Position numbers and translations under genes: made by a program | Notes under the pieces: model-generated | Seen by the model: the letters and a program-made list of their open reading frames with translations, nothing else | What the model was told of the DNA's origin: nothing | Databases searched by the model: none | In this document: positions 23,501 through 36,291 of the stretch, piece by piece | Numbering within the stretch: the first letter of the stretch is position 1 | How the letters are laid out: every line of letters starts with the position of its first letter | Source of the DNA: Ichthyophonus hoferi | Taxonomy: Eukaryota > Opisthokonta > Ichthyosporea > Ichthyophonida > Ichthyophonidae | Assembly (NCBI GenBank): GCA_002751075.1 | Contig: NAOQ01000045.1 | Span: 152,935-214,302, forward strand | Direction of reading: 5' to 3' | Length of the DNA: 61,368 nt

Positions 23501-26500
23501 TAAGCCAATAATAGAGGTCCAGACAACCAATAGGAAAAACAAAACCATATAAAAGGTTATATGTGTGAATCCGAGACCAACATATAGTTCTTAGTGGGTA
23601 CTCACCTGTATGAGTCTGTTCATTGATTGGATTATAGCACCAGAGTGAGCCAATTAACGTTGAGGGAAAAAAGAAAAATACATGTTAGTCCAATAATGAT
23701 TGAATAGTGATATCTAAGGACTAGGTATATCCGTACATGTGATTATAACGGAGCATGTTTATAGGTGGAAATAATGATTTATTAGTAATGGTTATAATAA
23801 TTATATTGACAGTCTTTCCAGTACTACTAGTGATGCCCTTTTAGCCATATATGCTTACAGGTATATGTAAAAGTAAGGTACTTATATCTATCTACATTAA
23901 TCATGTATTTGGAGTGCAATGGAGGGAAAGAGAGGATGAAATGGTAAAGACAGTGAGAAAAGGTCGTAGAGAGATTAATCAAAGGAGGTCTTACCGCCAG
24001 TAAGTACCAAAGAAATTTAGGGGAGCATATAATTGGTTGATGTAAGCAATAAACTGCACAAACTCTCCGGCTGTCAGCCTCCCCTCCGTAACACGGTATC
24101 TGATTGGTGTAGACAGTTTATTACTCACTCCCTCCAATTGTAATGATGACACAAAATCATACGCTATTAAATCGCAAACCTGTGTAGATATAGGCATATT
24201 GCCTACTATGGCCAAAACAACTGATCACAGACAAAGCGTTAAAAACCATACGGCCTTTTGATTGGATAATTGACAATTTTACTTTCCTCTTAAAAGAGGC
24301 CACATATAAGTCATACAAAATAGGCATTGGTTCAGTCCAAACTACTAGTATTCAATCAAGACTCTGTATTATAAATACCGTATATTTATCTAAATAATCA
24401 TTGTTTAATACTACTAGCCAATAAAATAGCTTATTTAGCCTTAATTCGTGCAGGCAGACCAGTGATCTCTCTCCTATATTTACATTATCACATCTTCTCA
24501 TACATCCACTAGACCTATATCAATTTTGATATATGTTCAATTAGATATTAGTGTACCCAGTAGGCTTCTTTCTCATTGGCTATCTCATTTCTTCCACCTT
24601 ATTGGGCTATTATCATATATCCTTACAGGGGACAAATCACAATGAGGCATAGTCACAGCCTACTTACCCACACAATACACTCCCTATCAGCAGGCCTGTG
24701 GAGATGATGAAATTCTGACCAGTGTTGAGATAATTCAAAGAGGCTAGGGGGAAGGTGGGTGGGTAGTGTCGGTATGCGTATATATATACTATATGATAGT
24801 GTAATGCTATGATAGTATGATAGTATAATAATATGATAGTATGATAGTATAATAGTATAATAGTATGATAGTATAATAGTAAAATGGTATGATAGTATAA
24901 TAGTATAATAGTATAACAGTATGATAGTAACATGGTATAATAGTATGATAGTCTATATGTATGTTGTATGTATATATGGAGTGATGTGTATATATATGTA
25001 TGGGTCCCGTGGGTATACAGGTAGGTAAATGGGTGTGTGTGTGTACTAGCAACTATAACTATATAACTATATCTATTTATATATATTAATCTATATCCAA
25101 ATAAGGGAATGTACTTTGCAGGGCCCATTCCTCTTTCTGGTAAATATTAATGGCCTTATCAAATCTCTCGATCTCGTAACGTTCAGCCCCAAAATACTTT
25201 ACAGTCTGTGATTGGATGGTTGGGTATACACTCATGAGTGATATGATAGGTTGTTGTATGAGTAGGTATGTATAATATAATAATAATGAAATGGTATAAT
25301 AGTATGATAGTACAATAATATAATAATATAACAGTATGATAGTACAATAATATAATAAGAAAAATAAATAAAATAATACAATAATATAATAGTATAATAG
25401 TGAAAGAATGTAATAGTATAATAGTATAACAGAATAATAGTATAATAGTATAATAGTACAACAGTACAATAGTATAATAGTATAACAGTATAACAGTATA
25501 ATAGTATAATAGTACAACAGTATAATAGTATAATAGTACAACAGTATAATAGTATAATAGTACAACAGTATAATAGTATAATAGTATAACAAGACAATAG
25601 GATGGCCAATAGTACTACGGTGTATTGATCAACGTCACAGCATAGAATATCCATTTTAAAGAACCAATGGTGATGTCGATAGTAAATAAGATGAAGGTGT
25701 AAAATGCAAAAATAGTAGGATGATTGATTAGCAATCATCTATTTAACAATGGCCCTACCTCAAAGTTGATTAGACTGTCCACTGATATTTGACGCTGTCA
25801 AACAAAGTCTTAGTTAGTGTTTAGATATGATGATACGGTGATAGATAGGGGGTATAATAGGATAATGTGATAGGATAGGTAGAAAATATAATGAGAATGT
25901 AATAGGTAGATAATAAAATATGATAATGTGATAGGTCGAGGATATAATAGAATAATGTGATAGGTAGAAGATATAATAGAATAATGTGATAGGTAGAGGA
26001 TATAATAGAACAATGTGATAGGTAGAGGATATAATAGGATAATGTGATAGGTAGAGGATATCATAGAATAATGTGATAGGTAGAGGATATAATAGGAGAA
26101 TGTGATAGGTAGAGGATATAATAGGAGAATGTGATAGGTAGAGAATATAATAGGATAATGTGATAGGTAGAAGATATCATAAGATAATGTGATCGGTAAA
26201 GGATATAATAGAATAATGTGATAGGTAGAGAATATAATAGGTCAATGTGATAGGTAGAAGTTGATATATATCAGTGAGTATATGCCAAATGCGTGAAAAT
26301 CGTACAAAATGCGAGGCGATGATGGCAAGGGCAAGACATATTCAGCGATATAGCATATGCATTATCTCGTGCTAAGGCTGTAGTATATTATTTAAAGATA
26401 TATAGGTAGGCTATACAGATATTCAAATATGATATACTGCATCAATCATCTAGCTATACCAATAGTACAAATAACAAATAGCACGGATTGGGGCAGAGGG

Positions 26501-29500
26501 GGCATACGGCCTGATTATCCTTGAGGTTCATTCGCACCCGATATTTAGTACGCAGATCAGTGACAACAATGGTAAATACCATATAGCCAACCATAGTAAT
26601 TAGAACCACCACGCCAAATAAGGCATCAAACATTACAATAAAGTATATCACTGCAATGATGATATCCACCTGGAGGAGAGGGGGAGACAAGAAGGCATGA
26701 GATATATTGTGCTTAGGATAGGGCTTGTGAACGGATGCATGTGGTTGTGGGTAAATATGTAATGCACAACCAACCAGGGCCTATTATTAAATGCACAGCC
26801 AATCATATCTTATTATTAAATAACTAAACAATTATATCTAATTATTAAGCAGGTTACCAACCACATAGGACCACTTACTATGGTAGGAAATATATTAAAC
26901 AGCACAGAGCTAAGAATGGTAGTCACACTGTCTGTCCCACGGTCCATTATACGAAGCACCTCTCCAGTCTTTCGGTTAAGGTGCCACTGGAGGGACATGC
27001 TGTGGGAGGTGGAGGTGAGTGTATGTAAGGGTGTATAAAGGGAGATAGACAAACATAGTATATATACCGAAACAGACAAAAACAAAAAACCATACCCTAC
27101 CCTATCCTAAACCCTACCTTATCCCACCATCCCATACCTGTGCAGGTGTGAAAATAGGCCAACTTTCATCTCTCTAGCAGTATACTGGGTAACAGACACC
27201 CAGAGAAATCCACGAAGATTCGCAAGGAAGCCACCACCTACGCCACCTAAAAATAGTAGGAATGCGTACTGCAACCATATATGGTTAATTATTAAATTAA
27301 CTGCCCTAGAATATAGCTATTTATAGTCATTAGACAATTGGCGTGACATTAGAGCTTTAGATAGGTCAATATACATATAAAGGTTTAATATGGTTAAATG
27401 GTAGCTTGCAGTAGAGAAAGTATGTTTCTATGTGGTAGATGTAAATAGCGGAAACCAATCAGCAATAAGAGATAAGGAGAAGGGGTGGTTACCATGCACA
27501 CTGTGTCTACAGGCATATACTCGGTTCCCTTCCCCTGGTTGGCGGTGAGGCCATTGACAATATATTTGTAATAGATAGGCACTAGTACGTTGATAAACCG
27601 ACCTACTACTAGCAGAAGAAAAGAGAGTAAAACTGACCCTTGTAGCTTTACATTAGAGACAGGCCACACGTAGGGTAGTAATAGCTTGGCCTGTAGAGGG
27701 AAAAGGGATGAAGTAGGTAGAAGGTAGTAGGTAGTAGATAGAAGTTAGAAACGGGATACACATTGAGAGCACATGGGAATATAATGAGATATAAGCTAGA
27801 GTAAGAGGGCGCTATAAGATAATTAATGTAAGATCTGTAATGTAATGCAAGACAACGCAGAATACAGTATGTAGTGCAGGAGAAATAAGAAAACGTAGTA
27901 CAATGTACGGTAAATAGAATAGAGTAGCATAGGATAGGATACATTACGGTACAGTAGAATAAAATGAAATAGACAGATAGCAGAGTAAAGGGGCCTCGAA
28001 GGGGGCATAGCCAGACTATAAAAGGAATAGTAATAAAAGGTAAGAAAGACAACGGGTTCCAACAAGAAACATAGGGGAGTTTAATAAGAAAATATGATCT
28101 GATTGGAATATGGTATCTGCATACATAGACAGTGGCGAATCAGGAACGTACCCTATCATAAGCCAATCTCCAACTCTCACCCTTGGGCATTTCTGAGCCT
28201 ATTTTCATATAACCTTCTGAGATCTGAAGGTAGAGGGAAACGAATAGTGAGGAAACAAGAATGAATAGTGAGATAGGGGATATAGCTCAAGAAAACAAGG
28301 AATGTGAGAAGGCCTGTAGGTTAACTATTTGTAGAAGAGAGAGAGCAAAGAATGCAAATGATACGGATGGATAAGGAACAGCAAAACAGAGCATGCATAG
28401 ACAGGATGGGTAACAGGCAAAGGAAGATTTATAATCAGGGGAATTATGGTTGAGATTAGAGTAAAGCAAGGGTATATGCGTGTATGTATGATTGTATAGT
28501 AGAATAGTAGTATAATAGTACAGTAGTATTAATATGATATAAGAATAATAGAACAGTCCACTCGTCTAATATTATAATAGCATAATATTAAGATAGTATA
28601 ATAGTATGATAATATAACGGTGCAAAAATGTACTAATTTAATAGTATAATAGTATAATACTAAGATAATATAATAGTATAGTAATATAACAGGATAATAG
28701 TTATGGGATGTGTAATATGAAAAGGAAAGGGAAGAGCAAAGGGAAAGACAGGTGGTAGAGAGAGTCACGTGGGTCGGGATAATCCTAATTGATTGGTTCA
28801 TACAGCACCACATACCCTTCTTGATCGAAGCCTGTCAACTGTTAATCCAAGGCCCAGGAGAGCCAGTGCTGCAATCATATTGCCTAATATGGAGATTAAC
28901 GACACCAAGCCTGATACAGTGTGTACACTGGATGTGGGACAGACCAATGATATGTGGGAAGTAAATTTTAAATTCAGGGAGAGAAGGATGGAAGGGTTAG
29001 CCAAGTGTTTGCATGTCCATATATAGTACGCGTGTAAATATCTATGTGTGTATTAATATGTATGGATATGACAATGTAGTTAAAGAGAAGAAGAGAGAAG
29101 AGGAGAGAGGGAGAGAGGTGGGTGAAGAAAGCGAGAGAAAAAGAGAAAGAAGGGGAGATTCAAAGTCCACACTTACTCAAAATGTTGTTCATTTTTCCAG
29201 GACCCTAGCTTCATGGCCATAAAGGACACATAGAAAACCAAGAAGATATAGGAAAACATACTATGGACTTTATTCGTCCTATGATCATGAATAATTAAAA
29301 TTATTAAAAATAACCATGAGGCACTATTGATGATATCGTATCCTACCCCATAGGGGGCCCAAGTCTTCAGGCTAAGATGGGCTACGAGTTCGAAGAGGTT
29401 GGATGTAAGGCCTCCTATAGCAACAATGGTCTCCAGCCATAACCACTGTAAATGGTGTGTCAGAGAAGGACTCCTAATTGGATGATTTAAACTTTAAAAC

Positions 29501-30473
29501 ACTCTTTGGATTGGGTGTGTGGTTGATATTGGAGTCTTGTGTATGGTGGAGATAAGAAAATGGAGGATATATTAAGATTATGTTTATACATAACTTGTTT
29601 CGGGTCATTTGATTTGACAAATGCATTGGGTGGGCGAGGTTGCCATTGGATATTGTATGTAGGGTAGGCATTATAATTCATGCTATTGTTTCTGTTTATA
29701 TTTCTCCGCTGGGAGTCTGGCACAGGCCGTGCTCTTTAACCGCAAGATAGATAGGGAGAAATAGAAAAGACTTCAATGTGGTGTAATGGTAAGAGGAGAG
29801 TGTAGAGTATACAGAAAGGATGGGAGTAAGCACATAATATTGACATCCCTCAGGCACACAAAAGTCTTTAAACAATCCTCATATTTTACCCTCACGGATA
29901 GGAAGGGGAAAAATGAGCTTCCACTAAATAATAATAAAATATGCATCCTGATGTCTTACTCAGAAGCGTTCAAAGCAAACCATACCTCTAGCGCAAGACA
30001 TCATACTGCACTCTCTATTCAGGGCTATGTTTTTCAGAAACATGGTATTATAGTGTGTGCCCCACCCCCGCCGACCACATTCTTTGTGGTTGGTACTATA
30101 AATTGCAATGGTATACAGAGGAAAGAGAGGGAAGGAAAGGGAGAGGGTGGGAGGGGCAGGAGGAGAAAGATGTAATAATAATATAAAACTTGGGTGTCTG
30201 TTCTCACTGTGTGGGTGTGCCTTTATGTTTTGTATATGGGCGCCAGAGGGAAAGAGAAAGTGAGCGGTAGGCATACCCCTTGATAGCACATACCTTACTC
30301 TCCATTACCCTCACATCACGATTGACAGAGGACAACTGGAACCTCATTGAGGCTAATAGAAGAATCATGGCGCCCATCGAAGGGCATAGTGTGTCAATAA
30401 AACAGGCTGACACCCCACCGTTCACCCACACGTCCGTGAGGGTGTTGTAGGGTCCACAGTAGTCACCCACCAT
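17563..30473 (-). CDS. ABCB6: ABCB6, ABC half-transporter of the HMT1/ATM1 class
   Basis: 22 exons sum to 2418 nt, all in frame: 30473-30294, 29445-29177, 28927-28816, 28223-28152, 27690-27493, 27268-27138, 26999-26879, 26669-26508, 25794-25759, 25205-25115, 24743-24668, 24099-23995, 23615-23606, 22936-22844, 22379-22287, 21981-21877, 21032-20952, 20321-20216, 20014-19902, 19200-19106, 18589-18496 and 17637-17563 (TAA). The product is 805 residues (human 842). It exports porphyrins, haem-related compounds or metal conjugates across mitochondrial or endolysosomal membranes as a homodimer. TMD0 is at about 1-190, starting MVGDYCG with paired Cys as in the human protein. The main membrane domain is at about 212-520 ([27 protein letters not shown]). 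The ATPase domain has Walker [10 protein letters not shown] near 589, Q-loop VVPQDS, signature LSGGEKQR, Walker B IVLLDE and H-loop VVAHRLST. No key catalytic residue is missing. Confidence 0.95.
20148..20192. repeat. Pentanucleotide microsatellite (ATCTA)n
   Basis: About nine uninterrupted copies of ATCTA/TCTAA lie within an ABCB6 intron, next to ATCT-rich sequence. Confidence 0.85.
21470..21660. repeat. 30-bp minisatellite, each unit with CCAAT
   Basis: About six copies of a unit reading roughly AACCAATCCTATTACAATC then TCTCCTATCCC, in the ABCB6 intron between exons 21981-21877 and 21032-20952. Every unit carries a CCAAT core. Confidence 0.8.
24785..24955. repeat. 8-bp tandem array (ATRATAGT)n
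   Basis: Interleaved ATAATAGT and ATGATAGT units within an ABCB6 intron. On the transcript the repeat reads ACTATTAT. Long apparent open frames on the minus strand here are products of the repeat. Confidence 0.85.
25270..25595. repeat. 8-bp tandem array (ATAATAGT / ACAATAGT)n
   Basis: A longer array of the same unit family in the ABCB6 intron immediately upstream of exon 25205-25115, with ACAATAGT and AACAGTAT variants. Confidence 0.85.
25840..26265. repeat. 29-bp minisatellite in an ABCB6 intron
   Basis: About 14-15 copies of AATGTGATAGGTAGAGGATA plus TAATAGAAT lie between exons 26669-26508 and 25794-25759. Units differ at a few positions. Confidence 0.85.
28490..28700. repeat. Degenerate 8-bp array (ATAATAGT)n
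   Basis: Interrupted copies of the ATRATAGT family in the ABCB6 intron between exons 28927-28816 and 28223-28152. Confidence 0.7.
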
Positions 30474-30829
30474 GGTATATAATATTATGATAATAATACT
30501 ACTACTATACTATGATACTAATACTAATACTATGGTATGATACTATTACTATCGAGGATACTATTACTATACTATCGACACCTATTAACCAGGCCTACTG
30601 TTATTGGCTAGATTAATTGCAATTGACTTAAAGTTGACATCTCGTGGATACAGCCCAACCTACCAAATAGTATTGTTAGATTATATTATATTGTCCTATG
30701 CCAATAATTACCATTATCTACACCTACCTATTACCATTCCCTATTATGTCCTTAGTAGTTCTTTGATGATAGTTGCTTTAAGTCCTATATCTCTATATTT
30801 TCTTTGCGAGTTGAGAGAGAATAAAAGGT
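30474..30829. promoter_or_regulatory. Shared head-to-head promoter of ABCB6 and BLOC1S1
   Basis: Only 356 bp separate the ABCB6 ATG (minus, 30473) from the BLOC1S1 ATG (plus, 30830). The ABCB6-proximal half is an ACT/ATA-rich simple repeat. An ATTGGCT (inverted CCAAT box) lies at 30602-30608, near the middle. No convincing TATA box was picked out. Bidirectional activity is inferred from the layout. Confidence 0.6.
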
Positions 30830-32068
30830 ATGTTGGCGAGGGCAGTAAAAGATCACCAGGCAAAGCAGGCCAGTTTGCGCATTAAAAATGGTATATATTT
30901 TTTATTCTAAAAGTACACTACTAAGGCTTGAGGTCATCTACAAATACCTACAACTCCATGCTATACATTGAAATACACAGACACTGGTCTGCTTGCGCAT
31001 TGTTCTAAATAATAAAGTACTTCTCAATCCCTTCCTAATGTATTCTATCTTGCCAATACTCCATTTCACCCATTCATCCTGTCATCTCCCTCATGCATTC
31101 CTCGCCCTATATCTAAAAAAAGAACCTATTTTCCTTAACATTTCGATCATTAGCATCATTTTAAAAATTATCTCTTATTCTATTTTATTTGGCAGAAAGT
31201 CTAAAGAAAGAAGCCCTGTCCAGTGTAGAGGCTGTGTCTAATGGCCTGGTGGACTCTCTTAATGGAAGTGTAGCAGAGATATTTCAGAACCAACGACAAC
31301 TAGAGCTGGAAACCAAGAATATTAGTGTACTTACAGGTGAGGGAAGCATGGCCCTGAAGGTCTACAGTCATACGCTTCTTATTTCTTGTTTTACTGTATC
31401 CTTTTTTCTTGTTCTTTTTATTGTAATATAATTATTGTTTTGTTGGCCTTTCCTTTTACTTTTCTTTTATTTATTCAATTCTTCTCTCCTTTCTTTATTT
31501 TCCTACCCCTGCCTCCTCCTTTTCCCTTCTTCCTTTATATTGCCTTCCACAGCTAAATTTTCCAAGCAGGCAACCCAGTGGATAACCATGCTAGAATCTT
31601 TCAACCAGGCCCTTAAGGTAAGGAAAGTTACTGTTGGGTGTGCCTTGTGTCAGGATGGTCTGATAATTAGGTTGCCCTTCTCTCTATTCATATATGTCCC
31701 GCCTATCCCTATAGGCTCTCTTAGGCTTCTCTCCTCTTATGTCAGTAGTATGATTGCTTCCTGCCATACCTTTGTTAAGTGTATATATATGCACATATCT
31801 TTTACTACACTCCCTTTCTTACACAGGAAATTGGTGATGTGGAAAACTGGTCTCAAGTCATAGAAAAGGATATGAGGGTGGTGGCAGGTGTGTTGAATCA
31901 TGTCCAACAAAGTAAGTTATATTGGTCTTTCTTTCTCCCTGCCTACCATTCTTTCTCTCTGCCTTCCTAAATCTAGTCAATTTCTAAGTGGAATTAACAA
32001 GATTAATTGCACATTCCTGGTTCTCTATAGGTGAAGCATCGCAAACTCCAACAACAAACACGGCCTAG
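30830..32068 (+). CDS. BLOC1S1: BLOC1S1 / GCN5L1, subunit of the BLOC-1 and BORC complexes
   Basis: Five exons, all in frame: 30830-30890, 31196-31336, 31553-31617, 31827-31911 and 32031-32068 (TAG). The product is about 129 residues, close to human BLOC1S1 (125 in the short form). The start MLARAVKDHQAKQ matches the family's MLxRxxKEHQAKQ opening. The core QATQWITMLESFNQALKEIG and DVENWSQVIEKDMR is the strongly conserved coiled-coil region. The protein acts in BLOC-1, which sorts cargo to lysosome-related organelles, and in BORC, which positions lysosomes. It has also been linked to mitochondrial protein acetylation. It is transcribed away from ABCB6. An AATAAA lies at 32277-32282. Confidence 0.95.
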
Positions 32069-32276
32069 GTCTGCAAGAGAATTCTCTCTCTATAAGATAT
32101 TGGACAGTTTGTATATAGGCAGGGCTTAATAATATATTGTCTATAGTATTAATAACATGTCATCCAGCCTAACCTAATTTTCATATAGCCCCTTGTAAAC
32201 TTATTTGGATAATTTCACCATATTATGTTTATTTATAAACCCATAGACCGCCTTTGGCCCTGCTATAGGAAGGCAC

Positions 32277-32282
32277 AATAAA
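32277..32282 (+). promoter_or_regulatory. Polyadenylation signal AATAAA
   Basis: A canonical hexamer about 210 nt after the BLOC1S1 stop codon. Confidence 0.65.
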
Positions 32283-33470
32283 CATGACTGAAAATAATGA
32301 TGCAAAACCAGTTGGATCTCGGCTGCTGCTTATTATTTACTATACTTGTCAGTATAGAATATTAGCTACTTGTGGTGAACACGGATAAACACCTGTTTAT
32401 TTTATCCTATATATTATCCAATATAAAATATGGTCTTTAGTTAAAGGTGAAACTGAAAATTAAAATTAAAATGGAGTAATAATACCTTTGAAAAGACAAA
32501 AATATCAAGCAACAAAATGAGAAGATAAAATTAATATCAAATTAACGAAGTGGAATTAGCTACAAGGTACCACGTTATCTAGAAATGATATTATAGGAAG
32601 CCCGGCTTTCCGCTATTCTCTAGGTTTAGAAACTAGTACTCAAAATATTTTCTGAGAGATCGTCTAGGCTAAATCGTAAGATTGAACATAATAGGTATTT
32701 ATAGACAACGTAACTAGAATTCATATTGCAGGATAGGGCCAGTAGGGTACTTTATTTTCTACTATTTGAGCAAATCAAATTGTAAACAAGTTATATTTTT
32801 AAGCATAAAAAGAATATGCTAATTCATTAAGCCTTTAACTGTCTCAAAACATTATTCGAGAAACATGGTACCATTTAATTGGTGGCCGAACTACTCCTTC
32901 ACAGCCACTATTTATTCTATTTATTCATTTGTTTATTACTTGTTTCCAGCCCACCAGGAACAGGTTATGGGAATTTCCGTCGATCAATGATTTCACTGGT
33001 TTCAGTACTTTATTATATAATTGGCAACCCTGACATTTTATGAATAATTAAACATAATGGTTGGCACTGGAAACCCCCATTAAGCCCTGCACATGTTAAA
33101 AGAAAATTGAGACATTTGAAAAGCAAGCATTGCCTTTCAAATATGTTTTAAAAAATTTATACTAACTGCACCAGAAGTGGAAAATTAATTATTTTATCCA
33201 TGTTTAGTTTTATTCTGACGATTTGATTAGCTCTTTATTCCCACCAACAATACATGCATCTTGCATGGAACTATGTACATTTGGAGTAAACATTAGAAGC
33301 ACTGGCATATAATAGACAGACAGGCACCAACACATGAGTATAAGTATATAAAATGTGTATTCCTGTACATAGTTTACTTAATTATCTGTTTTTAATACGC
33401 TCCAAAATCTGACTTAGACTGAGCCGTACAACTTTATTTAGATAAACTCATACATCATATCACGTTTATG
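32283..33470. other. Intergenic, no gene seen
   Basis: The stretch lies between the BLOC1S1 3' end and the second foldback element. No supported exon was found. Confidence 0.45.
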
Positions 33471-33479
33471 AACAAAAAC

Positions 33480-34470
33480 GCATACCCAGAACCAGTCTGA
33501 GCTCAGCTTATATACTCGGGCGGCAAGTCCTTCAGCATTTGCCAACATCCAAGTCTGCTTTGGTATTGTTGGGACTACCAAAATGCCAGGCCATAACTAT
33601 CAACACTACTAGAGTTCTATGAAAGCAATCAGAGCAAAGGGAAAGAGTATGGTAACAGCATCAGTATATGGTGGAGATGCCCAAACTGGATGAGTTGAGG
33701 CATTCTGAATCAAGTTAATACAAACAAGCTGCATATCATGGTAAACAAAAACCATGCGTATAATTATTCAGATCTGTTACTTTACAAGTAAGACAAAAGC
33801 TTGAAACTGTCAACATACCCAAAGCTAGAATAAATATTCTGGAAGATACTTGGACAGCTCTGTAGGGAATCATAAGCAGAAATAGGAGCGTTCCTGTGAC
33901 CTATATTCGTTTAGATGGAGATGAAGTACCGAATGAAGAGGTCTTTTAATGTGTCCCTTTGCATACACTGCTAAATTATATTTTTATTATTAAACAACTC
34001 AGCAAGACTTGGCTTAGGCAAGATGCCTAAGCAATGCATTTTCTGGACCCTGTGTATGCAAAAGAATACGATGATATGTGCCTTAGTTCGGCACTCCATC
34101 TCCTTCCAAACGAAAATAGGTCGCAGGAACGCTCCTGTCTCTACTTATTATTTCCAACATGGTTGAAGAGAAGGCTTAAATAGTTTATCATGGCCACAAA
34201 GCCTGGTAATTCTGTTAAGTTAACAATTCCCAAATGCCATAAACAGCTCATCCAAACCTTACATCCATCCACTGACCTCTATGTGTAGAGATCAAAAAAA
34301 AAAAAATACCTATACACTGTCTTCAAATCTGTATTTCAACCATCAACATTTCCAGCTTCAAAGTGATACCAACGTAATGTATAAAACAACTGGACAACAT
34401 CTACATATAACCTCAGCCGTCACCCGCCACCCGCGAGACGCTAAATGCTAAAGCCAGAGACAGAGCGAAC
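33480..34470. mobile_element. Second inverted-repeat (foldback/MITE-like) element
   Basis: The clearest arms are 33,871-33,935 and 34,085-34,150. The left reads AGGAGCGTTCCTGTGACCTA and the right, reverse-complemented, AGGAGCGTTCCTGCGACCTA, continuing to matching GGAGATGxAGTxCCGAA. Weaker inverted similarity extends outward (TGGATGAG, GGCATT, CATGxTAAAC), so the whole element may be near 1 kb. It carries no open frame of note. It is unrelated in sequence to the element at 14.4-15.1 kb. The outer limits are guesses. Confidence 0.55.
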
Positions 34471-35127
34471 AGGAACAGTTAACATACTGTTTCGTCAATT
34501 GCCTTGCATTTTTTTTTACATTGGGTGCCATACCATAGTCACCGACTTCCGAATTTCATTAGGAATTATTTTAGTTCACTTAGTGAGTCACACACAGCTA
34601 AATAGTATTGATCATTAAAAAGCAGATTTACGTAAAGGTCAATGATTGCAAGGAAACAGAGACATGCTACCTGTCTATAACAAGGTAGCGCGGTGCAAGC
34701 GTGCAGGGCAGAACTCAATTCTGATTCGTGGTTATATTTAAATTCATTGTTTCGCTGCTCTTGAAAGAGTTAATGTTTGTTTTAGTATGGTATTTTTCCA
34801 CGACCCAAGGTGTCGCATACTTGTTTCTCATCAGAGGTTTTATTAACGAATCAATCTATCAGGCTGGAAAGATTTCTAAGTAATCTTGAGCCACTTAATT
34901 TTAAGTACTTAAGATTTAAAGGCACAACAAAATGAATGGTGCATGTGTAGTAATTACCCCGCCTATGTTCAAGATAGAAACCAACCATTGCAAGCACAAA
35001 AATTAAGATAAAAAATGTGCTACAATAGGAATATATACTTAGTTTAAATATTTTAACTTTTCATATATAACTATGCTTATTTAGTACTATTAGCAATTAC
35101 CATTGCATATGTAATCTGGAAAGATAT

Positions 35128-35962
35128 TTAGTGCGATTTAAACCTGCCAATAAGAGAGCATCTCAGATTGGTTCTAAATGCAAAGCCAAGATTACTGATC
35201 AAGATCAAGCCAGCCAATAGCAGAGGCCATTTCTGACTCAATGTTTTGGCCTTGCCAAAGATGATACAGAAGACACTAGAATCTGAAATTAACTCCCAGG
35301 GCTTTACAATTGGCCAATACAACTTATATTTAATTTCTATATTTACACTAATCACATAGTTCTATATTAGTGTTTACTCGTGTAAGTATTATTGAGAAGT
35401 GCATTACAAAGACATTAAACGCCACTAAATATAGGAGAACATCAACCAATTCATCCATTTTCTTGAGGACTCAATTTCTAGTAGTACGTCAGATATTGAA
35501 GCTAGGTAATAAATTCCACCACATCTCCAGGAACATTATCAGATCAAATAGGTTAAGTATGTATAATTATCGTATTGACATCTGGATGGTGCCTTGATAA
35601 GGTTTGGATTAGAGACAACAGACAATAGAGAAGAAGAAGCTTGAGAGCAAGAGGAAAGATTATACAGTCTAAAGAGAAACAGAAATAAGGAGGAAGGCGA
35701 GACACCCACATACAAATGTTTGGAAGAGAAATATCAAATAATGCTTCATAAAATAGTTCCTATACGCATTGTTTACCAATAAAGCACTAATAATTATCCA
35801 CCAGGCAGAGGTGGCCAGCCATACGTCTGCAATTTCTATATAAATATGGCCTAACACTGTTATATTATAACCATATAATGCATTTGACTCTTCGAGTATT
35901 TGAGGCAGCATACAGTTATGCCAATATGATAGTTCCTTCTTGCCAGTTATCTTATATAACAT
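35128..35962 (-). CDS. Probable small multi-pass membrane protein, unidentified
   Basis: A three-exon model is in frame from ATG to TAA: 35962-35777, 35461-35356 and 35282-35128, 148 residues. Hydrophobic segments include VWLATSAWWIIISALL, VLLYLVAFNVFVMHFSII and WPLLLAGLILISNLGFAF, so three or four membrane spans are likely. Donors are GTAAAC and GTGATT; acceptors are TCCTCAAG and TTAATTTCAG. The second donor is weak; the stronger GTAAAC site in exon two would give a shorter C-terminus. I do not recognise the family. It lies tail to tail with BLOC1S1 and just downstream of the DTL 3' end, on the DTL strand. Confidence 0.42.
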
Positions 35963-36291
35963 ATATTAATTACTACACTACCCCACCCAACCCTATCTTT
36001 TCTATTTTCATATATACATATTTATCGCTAATCATCTATATCCCGTTATAAATTGTCGAATCTATGCCTTTTACCAGCTCCTCACATCATCATATCACAA
36101 CCCTATATCCATCGAAACCTTTCAGTCTCACGACATATCAACCAGTGCTAAAATAATAATAAAAATATAGTAAGTATCTCAGAATAACTCAATACAAGTC
36201 CATTTCTTAAAATGAGTAATTCAAACTTTACGGTTCCTATCAATTATAATTCGAAACTATAGCATATCTAGTGTATAATAAGACCCATCAC

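Noticed and set aside
24664-25738. Long minus-strand open frames rich in Tyr, Leu and Ile
   Set aside because: They are translations of the ATRATAGT arrays in ABCB6 introns. The true exons here are the short ones at 24743-24668 and 25205-25115.
29786-30289. Open frames of 109-129 codons on both strands
   Set aside because: They lie in ABCB6 intron 1, have no splice or start context, and contain purine-rich simple sequence.
35128-35962. Second ABCB6 TMD0-like copy
   Set aside because: A short MFSYI match and similar hydrophobic pattern suggested a paralogue, but the match falls in a frame not used by the best splice model and is too short.
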